From Caldimonas brevitalea (GTDB taxonomy: Bacteria > Pseudomonadota > Gammaproteobacteria > Burkholderiales > Burkholderiaceae_C): a DNA stretch of 64,000 nt. Shown here in pieces: positions 58,172 to 64,000 of this stretch. The stretch spans positions 4,588,001-4,652,000 of the forward strand of contig NZ_CP011371.1 of the NCBI RefSeq assembly GCF_001017435.1, read 5' to 3'. Within the stretch, counting starts at the first letter, position 1; every line of letters starts with the position of its first letter. The position numbers and the translations under genes are program-made. The notes beneath the pieces are model-generated. The model did not search any database and had not been told where the DNA came from. It saw nothing but the letters and a program-made list of their open reading frames with translations.

Positions 58172-58537
58172 TCAGATCTGGGCGCCGTTGCCGGAAACGC
58201 TACGCAGCGAATCGGACGACGGGCGGCTGTCGCCGACCGGATCGACAGAGCGGGCCAGGCTGGTGCTCGGGTCTGAACCCAGCCCCTGCATGTCGCTCTC
58301 GTCTTTCCAGCGATCCTGCCGCTGCTGGTTGTGCGTCGCCAGCGTACCCTGCTGCGACTGCAGCCGACGCTGCCGCATCCGGTAGGCCGCGATGCTGCCG
58401 CCGGCGATGAGGCCGAGCGCCAATGTCATCCACAGCGTGCGGTTGGATTTGAGCGTCGCGCCGCGCGCCACCAGCGTGTCGCGGGCCTGTTCGATCAAAC
58501 GCTTGCCGGTTTCGAGGTTGAAAGCTGCGCTGTCCAT
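58172..58537 (-). CDS. small single-span membrane protein, unknown function
   Basis: A 121-residue protein with its ATG at 58537, six bases downstream of the PRC-barrel gene stop on the same strand. One predicted membrane helix, LWMTLALGLIAGGSIAAY at about 35-52, follows a helical N-terminus and precedes a Gln/Arg/Ser-rich cytoplasmic or periplasmic tail. No domain recognised. It ends the co-directional group with the two PRC-barrel proteins. Confidence 0.72.
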   Translation of the reverse strand: MDSAAFNLETGKRLIEQARDTLVARGATLKSNRTLWMTLALGLIAGGSIAAYRMRQRRLQSQQGTLATHNQQRQDRWKDESDMQGLGSDPSTSLARSVDPVGDSRPSSDSLRSVSGNGAQI

Positions 58538-58542
58538 CGTGT

Positions 58543-58947
58543 TCACTCCCAGAAAGGCCGAGACTTGTAATGCGTGTGCACGTTCTGATGCCAGCTCAGA
58601 TCTGCACTTTCGGGCCATTGATCCTTGTCGAAGCCCGGCGCGCTGTCGAACAGTGTTTTGTCGGCATCGAGGACGAAACACTTCTTGTCGGTATCAAGGG
58701 TGAGGGCTGCCCACGGAATCGCGAACAGCTTGTCGCCCAGGCCGAGGAACCCGCCCGACGACATCACCGCGTAGGCAATACGCCCGCGCGGCACGTCGAG
58801 CATGATGTCGCTGATGGTCCCGAGTGTGTCGCCCTGGCGGTTGACAACTTTGTCGCCAGTCAACGTGTCGGCCGTCATCAGCCGTGGGCCGGGCCCACTG
58901 TCGTTGACGTCGAGGCGGGCACCGTGGCCCGTGATGTTAGTGTCCAT
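58543..58947 (-). CDS. PRC-barrel domain protein (cytoplasmic)
   Basis: A 134-residue protein with a PRC-barrel domain at about 25-105 (MTADTLTGDKVVNRQGDTLGTISDIMLDVPRGRIAYAVMSSGGFLGLGDKLFAIPW). No signal peptide. PRC-barrel proteins are beta-barrel modules found in the photosynthetic reaction centre H subunit and in stress or ribosome-maturation proteins; this small group is of unknown role. It overlaps no neighbour but the gap to the exported PRC-barrel gene is only 17 bases. Confidence 0.86.
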   Translation of the reverse strand: MDTNITGHGARLDVNDSGPGPRLMTADTLTGDKVVNRQGDTLGTISDIMLDVPRGRIAYAVMSSGGFLGLGDKLFAIPWAALTLDTDKKCFVLDADKTLFDSAPGFDKDQWPESADLSWHQNVHTHYKSRPFWE

Positions 58948-58964
58948 GGCAAGGTCCTTTCACT

Positions 58965-59474
58965 TCACTTGGCTTCGGAGGAATAGAACTGGCGGTTCTG
59001 CTGCGACCAGCGCTCGTCGTGCAGCGACGGCCAGTTGTTGGGAGCGAAGCTGGGCGCGTTCTCGACGCGGTCCTTGGCAATGTCGACGCGCAACCGGCCT
59101 TCCCCGTCGACCTGCACGTTCTGCCACGGCACGGCGCGCATGCGCTCACCGGCCCCGAGCACGCCGCCCGACGAGACGATCACATAGGCAAGGGCCCCGT
59201 CCGGGCCCAGCACGACGTCTTCCACCTCGCCGATCTTGTCACCCATCTTGTCGTGCATCTGGGTGCCGATGATCTGGCTCACTCGATGGGTCCGCTCCCA
59301 GCGGTCGTTGGCTCGCATGGCTTGATACGTGGTGCGCCCGCCGCCAGGCGGCGAGGCCTCCTTCTGGCTGGAGCTGGTGCCCTGTTGTGCTGGCGCCGTC
59401 TGGGCCGAGAGCCTCTGGGACCCGAGGGCGATCGCCATCGCGGTCATCCACAAGAGCAGGTAGCGCAGGCTCAC
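58965..59474 (-). CDS. exported PRC-barrel domain protein
   Basis: A 169-residue protein with the start at GTG 59474, chosen because AAGGAG lies seven bases upstream; the N-terminus then reads VSLRYLLLWMTAMAIALGSQRLSAQ, a signal peptide. The PRC-barrel spans about 65-150 (THRVSQIIGTQMHDKMGDKIGEVEDVVLGPDGALAYVIVSSGG). It forms a cluster with the cytoplasmic PRC-barrel protein and a small membrane protein. It is divergent from the hybrid histidine kinase. Confidence 0.85.
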   Translation of the reverse strand: MSLRYLLLWMTAMAIALGSQRLSAQTAPAQQGTSSSQKEASPPGGGRTTYQAMRANDRWERTHRVSQIIGTQMHDKMGDKIGEVEDVVLGPDGALAYVIVSSGGVLGAGERMRAVPWQNVQVDGEGRLRVDIAKDRVENAPSFAPNNWPSLHDERWSQQNRQFYSSEAK

Positions 59475-59609
59475 TCCGTTCTCCTTGGTGGTCAGCGTTG
59501 CGGGCTCGACGCGAGCCCTCCCGTGTTCTGGCAAGCGATATGCCCATGGCCGCAACATGCCGGCGAGCCGAGACTCACAGCGGGCGCTCACTGCACCGCT
59601 GTCGTTACA

Positions 59610-59625
59610 TTCAGTTCAGATTCAG
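59610..59625. promoter_or_regulatory. direct TTCAG repeats, response-regulator-type operator candidate
   Basis: TTCAG occurs at 59610, 59615 and 59621; the first and third copies are 11 bases apart, one helical turn. It lies in the divergent region between the exported PRC-barrel gene and the hybrid kinase. OmpR-type regulators bind such head-to-tail pentamers. Confidence 0.4.
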
Positions 59626-59711
59626 TGGCCGAAGCTGCGCACCATCTCGCTTGAGGCCCTCCGCGTACGGCGAGCCGATCCGACTCTTGCGACTGCGACT
59701 CCTCCTCTTTC

Positions 59712-62700
59712 ATGTTCTATGCAAAGCAGCGGGCCCGCTGGCCACACAGGTCAGACCCAACGGGCGTCCCCAGCCGGCGCCGGTTGTTCCGGTGGCCCGC
59801 GTCGTCCTTGCGTGCGTACTTCGTCGTCGTGATCCTGGTCGCCACCGTGCCGCTGGCGGCTTTCGTCTCCTACTTGATTTACCAGGAAACGGTCAGCGGA
59901 CGGGCCCAGCTCGAGGAGGGTCTCAAACGCACCGCCGACACCTTCGCGCTGGCGGTCGAGCGGGAGATCGTGTCGTCGATCGATGCACTGGGCATCCTGG
60001 CGTACTCCGAAGCGCTGCAACGTGACGACGTGGCCGGCTTCTACCGCAGCCTGACGCTGCTGCCGACGCTGCGGGCGACCTGGAGCAGCGCCTATCTGAT
60101 CAGCCCCGCGGGGGAGGTGCTGTTCTCGACCGACCGGCCCTACGGTGCGCCGGTGGGCAGCGTCCTGGGCTCGCCCGACTTCGAGCGCGTCAAGCAGCGT
60201 CGTGAAGCGGTGGTGACCGAACTGATGCCGGGCCACGAGCGCGATCAGCTCGTCACCGGCATCCAGGTGCCTGTGGTCTTCGACGGCAAGCTGCGCTATG
60301 TGCTCGGCGCCCGCATCGCGGCCAGCAACTGGCAGGCGCTGATGCACAACGCCAGCGTGCCCAAGGGCGGCTTCCTGTCGCTGTTCGACGCCAACTCGCG
60401 CATCATCGCCCACAGCCTGCACCCCGAGCAGTTCATCGGCACCGACCTGCGCGCCGCCCTGCCCTTCGCCGGCGCGCCAGGAACGCTGCAGACCGGGCCG
60501 TCCGCAAGCATGAACGCCACCTATGCGGCCTGGCAACGCGTGCCGCTGGCGGGCTGGGGCGTCGGCGTGGGCATCGCAGCGGCGCCGCTCGACCGCGCCC
60601 ACCTGTCGGCGGTGGGGTCGGCCATCGGCGCCGGTGCGCTGTCGCTCTCGCTCGGGCTGATCCTCGCGCTCATCGTCGCTCGGCAGGTCACCGACCCACT
60701 GCTGCAACTCGCCAACGACGGGCCGGGTGCAGCGGCGGGCGCGATCGTGGTGCGTGAGATCGCAGTGCTGCGCGACGCCCTCGTCTCGGCAGCCGAACAA
60801 CGCGAGGTGGCGCGCCAGCGGCTGCAGGCGAAGGCCGACGAATTCGAAGCGCTGTTCAACAGCAGTCCGATCGGCCTGGCCATCACGCAGGACGTCGGCT
60901 GTCGGACGGTGTTGATGAACCCGGCACTGGCCAAGATGTTCAATGCCGTGCCAGGTCGCGGTGAACTGCCGCCGCAGCGACAGCCCCTGCCAGCCGAGTG
61001 TCCACGGGTTTTCGGCAAGGGGCGCGAGCTGGCGGTGGAGGAACTGCCGATCCAGCTCGCCTGCAGCCAAGGGCGCGAACTGAGCGATGTGGAACTGGAC
61101 GTGGTGCACCCGGACGGGCGGACGCTGAACCTGATCGCCTATGCCGTGCCCTTGCTCGACGCCGCCGGCCAGCCGCGGGGCGCCATCGGCGCCTTCGTCG
61201 AGATCACCGAGCGCAAGCACGCAGAGGAGCGCCTGATCAATGCAGAGCGGCGCCTGCGCGAAAGCCAGAACCTGGTGGAGTTGGCCCAGGAAGCCGGGCA
61301 CGTCGGCTTCTTCGACTACCACTTCGCCGACGACAGCGCGGTCTGGACGCTGGGCCTGGCGAAGCTGTTCGGCGTCAAGCCCGAGGAGGTCGACCCGGGG
61401 TGGATCAGCTGGTCGAAGGTAGTCCTCGCGGAAGACATCGAGGTGGTCCGACGCGCGGTGCTGGATGCGGTGGCGCAGCAGGCCGAGCAGACGACCTATG
61501 AATTCAGGGTGCGTCGGGCCGACGGGTCGCTGCGTTGGCTGGCCAGCCGGGTGCTGCTGTCGTACGACGAGCAGCACCGCCCGAGCCGGATGATCGGCGT
61601 GTGCGTCGACGTCACCGACCAGAAGACGGTCGAGCAGGAACGGGCCGCATTCGTCGCGCGCGAGCAGGCGGCCCGCCGCGATGCAGAGAATGCCAACCGC
61701 GCCAAGGACGAGTTTCTCGCGATGCTGGGCCATGAACTGCGCAACCCGCTCGGCGCCATCGCCGCCGCGGTCGAGGTGCTGAACCGCGTCGACGCCCACA
61801 CCGACACGGCGCAGAGCGCGCGCCGCATCATCGGCCGCCAGACCCACCACCTCGCGCGCCTGATGAACGACTTGCTCGACATGGCCCGTGCGACGGCCGG
61901 GAAGATCACGTTGACCCGGCAATGCCTCAACCTGGCCCAGCTGGTGCAGCGCTCACTCAGCGCGCTGGAGTTGTCGGGCGGGCTGAAACAGCACCAGGTC
62001 GAGGTCGAAATCGACGACGTCTGGGTCGATGTGGACGCCACCCGCATCGAACAGGTCGTGACCAATCTGCTCACCAACGCGGTCAAGTACACCCCGGCGG
62101 GCGGCACGGTGAAGGTGCGGGCCGGCGCCGTCGGTCAAGAAGCGGTGCTCGAGGTGCGTGACAGCGGCATCGGCATTCCTGCCGCCCTGCTGCCACGTGT
62201 GTTCGATCTGTTCGTACAGGGTGAACGCACGCTGGACCGTCGCCAAGGCGGGCTGGGCATCGGCCTGACCCTGGTGCGCCGGCTGGTCGAGTTGCACGGC
62301 GGATCGGTGCAGGCCGAGAGTTCGGGACCGAACCTGGGCAGCAGCTTCACCGTGCGCCTGCCCCGTGTGCAGGGGCCGCAGACGGCGGCGCCCGCGTCGC
62401 CACCGATGAATGGCGGGGCCAAAGACGTCGTGGTCGTGGAGGACAACGAAGACGCGCGCAACGCGATCGAGAACCTGCTGCGGCTCGCCGGCCACCGCGT
62501 CACCGTGGCCGGCGACGGCACCAGCGGGCTGGCGCAACTGCTGGACCGCCCGCCCGACCTGGCCCTGATCGACATCGGCCTGCCGGGCCTCAACGGCTAC
62601 GAAGTGGCGCAGCGCCTGCGTGCTGCGGGGCGCCGCACCCGGCTGGTGGCCCTGTCGGGCTACGGCCAGCCGCAAGACGTCGAGCGGGCCCTGGCGGCCG

Positions 62701-62768
62701 GTTTCGATGCCCACCTCGTCAAGCCCGTCGACCTGAGCGCCCTGCAGCGCTTCCTGGCGTCCACCTGA
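59712..62768 (+). CDS. hybrid sensor histidine kinase with receiver domain
   Basis: A 1018-residue membrane kinase. TM1 at about 35-58 and TM2 near 303-322 flank a dCache-type sensor; two PAS domains follow (about 380-500 and 520-645). The HisKA helix carries the phosphoacceptor His674 in GHELRNPLGAIAAA; the HATPase domain shows NLLTNAVKYT and the G boxes RDSGIGIP and GGLGIGLTLVRR. The C-terminal receiver has Asp954 in LIDIGLPGLNGYE and Lys1004 in LVKPVD. No separate response regulator follows, so phosphotransfer to an unlinked protein is likely. No ribosome site is obvious. Confidence 0.93.
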   Translation: MFYAKQRARWPHRSDPTGVPSRRRLFRWPASSLRAYFVVVILVATVPLAAFVSYLIYQETVSGRAQLEEGLKRTADTFALAVEREIVSSIDALGILAYSEALQRDDVAGFYRSLTLLPTLRATWSSAYLISPAGEVLFSTDRPYGAPVGSVLGSPDFERVKQRREAVVTELMPGHERDQLVTGIQVPVVFDGKLRYVLGARIAASNWQALMHNASVPKGGFLSLFDANSRIIAHSLHPEQFIGTDLRAALPFAGAPGTLQTGPSASMNATYAAWQRVPLAGWGVGVGIAAAPLDRAHLSAVGSAIGAGALSLSLGLILALIVARQVTDPLLQLANDGPGAAAGAIVVREIAVLRDALVSAAEQREVARQRLQAKADEFEALFNSSPIGLAITQDVGCRTVLMNPALAKMFNAVPGRGELPPQRQPLPAECPRVFGKGRELAVEELPIQLACSQGRELSDVELDVVHPDGRTLNLIAYAVPLLDAAGQPRGAIGAFVEITERKHAEERLINAERRLRESQNLVELAQEAGHVGFFDYHFADDSAVWTLGLAKLFGVKPEEVDPGWISWSKVVLAEDIEVVRRAVLDAVAQQAEQTTYEFRVRRADGSLRWLASRVLLSYDEQHRPSRMIGVCVDVTDQKTVEQERAAFVAREQAARRDAENANRAKDEFLAMLGHELRNPLGAIAAAVEVLNRVDAHTDTAQSARRIIGRQTHHLARLMNDLLDMARATAGKITLTRQCLNLAQLVQRSLSALELSGGLKQHQVEVEIDDVWVDVDATRIEQVVTNLLTNAVKYTPAGGTVKVRAGAVGQEAVLEVRDSGIGIPAALLPRVFDLFVQGERTLDRRQGGLGIGLTLVRRLVELHGGSVQAESSGPNLGSSFTVRLPRVQGPQTAAPASPPMNGGAKDVVVVEDNEDARNAIENLLRLAGHRVTVAGDGTSGLAQLLDRPPDLALIDIGLPGLNGYEVAQRLRAAGRRTRLVALSGYGQPQDVERALAAGFDAHLVKPVDLSALQRFLAST

Positions 62769-62794
62769 AACGCCTGGAAGCGCCGCCGGCGGCC

Positions 62795-63253
62795 TCAATG
62801 GCCGGTGCGACGCTCGATGTCGTCGTTGTCCTCGGTGGTGCCTTCGTCCTCGTCGATGGCGAGGTCGGCATCGTCGATGTTGACGTCGTCCAGGTCCTCG
62901 TCGGCCGAGAGCTGAAGTTCCTCGTCGTCGGGGCCTTCGATGCGGTCGGGCGCGATGTCGCCGCCTTCGCGGTAGCCGCTGTCACGGTCGGCCAGGGCGC
63001 GCTCACCACTACCGACGGCGTCGCTGTCGCTGTCGAGGCTGGCGTTGCCGAAGTCGGCGCCAGGGCCGCCGCGGCGGTCGAGGTCGGACGTCGGGCCGGC
63101 GTCGAGGCCGAGCGCCTGGGTGTCGACCAGGCCCGGGCCGCCTTGGATGTCGCTGCCGCTGTCGGATGTGTCGCTCGGCCCCAGCGTGCCGATGCGGCTG
63201 CCTTCGTTACGCTTGGGCGCCGGGCGCCCGCCCAAGATGCTGCTTTGTGCCAT
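62795..63253 (-). CDS. highly acidic, probably disordered protein of unknown function
   Basis: A 152-residue protein with AGGAG at good spacing before ATG 63253. The N-terminus is basic (RPAPKRNEGSR); the rest is Asp/Glu/Gly/Ser-rich with very few hydrophobic residues, culminating in runs such as DEDLDDVNIDDADLAIDEDEG. No domain, signal peptide or membrane helix is seen. The composition predicts intrinsic disorder; it may bind metal, basic proteins or polycations. It lies directly upstream of the DUF421 gene's stop on the same strand (37 bases apart). Confidence 0.75.
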   Translation of the reverse strand: MAQSSILGGRPAPKRNEGSRIGTLGPSDTSDSGSDIQGGPGLVDTQALGLDAGPTSDLDRRGGPGADFGNASLDSDSDAVGSGERALADRDSGYREGGDIAPDRIEGPDDEELQLSADEDLDDVNIDDADLAIDEDEGTTEDNDDIERRTGH

Positions 63254-63290
63254 GAGATGCTCCTGTTGCTGTTGCAGACGAGAGCAGCAA

Positions 63291-63812
63291 TCAGGGTGCC
63301 GTCGCATTGTGCGGCGGCGGCGACGTGCTCGCCGCGCCCTTGCTGCGAATCACGCTGAAGCCACCGTCAGCCTCCATGTAGGCCGCCTTGACTTCGGCGA
63401 TGTGCTCGATGCCCTCTTCCCGCAGCTTGCTCTTCAACTCGTCGATCGACAGGTACTCGCGCCGCAGGTTGCGGTGCAGCACTCGCCCGTGCAGGATCAA
63501 CGGCAACGGGGGCGCTTGCGCAAAGCGCCGCACCCGGGGATAGCGAAAGCTGGCCCAGTCGAGTAAGACGTTCCAGCCGATGATGGTGGAGACCAGCACA
63601 CAGCCTTCGGACACCGTGTTGTACCCGCCGGACATGGCGTTTTGCGAGGCGTCCGCGATCACCACGAGCACCAGCACATCGGCCACCCCGACCGCACCGA
63701 CGTCGCGGCGCACGACGAAGCGGAAGATCAGAAACAGAAACCAGTACATCAGCGTGCCGCGCAGCATCAGTTCGGCAGCGCTGACGTGGAAGGCGAACAG
63801 TTCGCTCATCAT
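63291..63812 (-). CDS. DUF421 (YetF-like) membrane protein
   Basis: About 173 residues from ATG 63812 (or 63809). It has two or three membrane helices (ELMLRGTLMYWFLFLIFRFVVRR; GVADVLVLVVIADASQNAMSG, the DUF421 signature; SEGCVLVSTIIGWNVLLDWA) and the conserved cytoplasmic part PLPLILHGRVLHRNLRREYLSIDELKSKLREEGIEHIAEVKAAYMEADGGFSVI. Function unknown; related to YetF and YcaP. It precedes the acidic protein gene, likely the same transcript. Confidence 0.88.
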   Translation of the reverse strand: MMSELFAFHVSAAELMLRGTLMYWFLFLIFRFVVRRDVGAVGVADVLVLVVIADASQNAMSGGYNTVSEGCVLVSTIIGWNVLLDWASFRYPRVRRFAQAPPLPLILHGRVLHRNLRREYLSIDELKSKLREEGIEHIAEVKAAYMEADGGFSVIRSKGAASTSPPPHNATAP

Positions 63813-63858
63813 CCGAGTCGGCGCCGCGCCGCCCGGCGGCAGCGGGGCGGCGCGGGTC

Positions 63859-64000
63859 TCAATGGAGGGTGGTGGTGCTGGGAGCGACGCTTGTCGTCGG
63901 CTGGGGCACCGTCGAGGCGACAGCGGCGGGGCTCTCTGCCCGACGCTGCGCCGCGGGCTGGGCACCGGCAGCACGTGCGGTGTGGACGGTGCGAACCAGT
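63859..64000 (-). CDS. C-terminal part of an Ala/Pro/Thr-rich protein (truncated by window edge)
   Basis: An open frame enters from the window edge and ends at TGA 63859-63861, giving about 46 residues rich in Ala, Pro, Thr and Val and ending STTTLH. The composition fits the tail of an exported or cell-surface protein, but no domain is recognisable and coding status is not certain. The stop lies 46 bases before the DUF421 start. Confidence 0.4.
   Translation of the reverse strand, partial: LVRTVHTARAAGAQPAAQRRAESPAAVASTVPQPTTSVAPSTTTLH

Noticed and set aside
59751..61922. Minus-strand frame (about 723 codons) opposite the hybrid kinase
   Set aside because: Antisense shadow with His/Arg-rich composition.

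Overview
This window is about 64 kb of very GC-rich DNA with dense gene packing. The gene content (two methyl-accepting chemotaxis proteins, a Liv branched-chain amino acid transporter, a Bug-type solute-binding protein, a B. subtilis-type GMP reductase, a tRNA-Leu and many families typical of Burkholderiales) suggests a free-living betaproteobacterium of the Burkholderiales (Rubrivivax/Caldimonas/Leptothrix-like). That assignment is inference from family resemblance, not from a database search. No rRNA, CRISPR array, insertion sequence or intact prophage was seen.

Region 1 (1-15 kb) is mostly housekeeping: a truncated acyl-CoA dehydrogenase, an amino-acid-type binding protein, a GNAT acetyltransferase, a chemoreceptor with a good sigma-28 promoter, a UvrD-type helicase, GMP reductase, valyl-tRNA synthetase, GalU, a TusA-like protein, a Nudix hydrolase, a TrmB-like methyltransferase and cysteine synthase B. 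Region 2 (15-16 kb) is a tRNA-Leu(CAA) followed by what looks like a small acquired cassette: a Tae4-type amidase effector gene broken by one in-frame TAA, translationally coupled to an unrecognised 72-residue membrane protein. Region 3 (16-25.3 kb) holds cytosine deaminase, rhomboid protease, an HtrA-like protein that has lost two catalytic residues, an SDR protein, an iron-sulfur flavin reductase, a Bug binding protein, a second chemoreceptor beside a secreted Cache protein, and an orphan ParD antitoxin with a possible 12-codon remnant of its toxin.

Region 4 (25.3-37 kb) has the livHMGF operon, RarA, two envelope lipoproteins (DUF4398 and OmpA types), a PerM/AI-2E family membrane protein, a type I ABC exporter with an unusual leader, a small secreted protein and a ClsB-like phospholipid synthase. 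Region 5 (37-58 kb) is dominated by envelope and glycan genes: a ceramidase-like membrane protein, UDP-glucuronate decarboxylase, MscS, several GT4 glycosyltransferases, PAP2 phosphatase, a polysaccharide deacetylase, and then a nine-gene minus-strand operon (48160-57924) combining two GT9 heptosyltransferase-like enzymes, a GmhB-like phosphatase, a NodU/CmcH carbamoyltransferase, a radical SAM/SPASM protein, GT2 and GT4 transferases and an SDR. Embedded between the two glycan blocks are DUF378, DUF4142, DNA topoisomerase IB and glutamate dehydrogenase. Region 6 (58-64 kb) contains a small membrane protein with two PRC-barrel proteins, a hybrid histidine kinase, a strongly acidic disordered protein and a DUF421 protein.

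The best candidates for undescribed biology are the nine-gene operon, which reads as a pathway for a carbamoylated, possibly heptose-containing glycoconjugate with an unusual radical-SAM step, and the broken Tae4 effector with its non-canonical neighbour.
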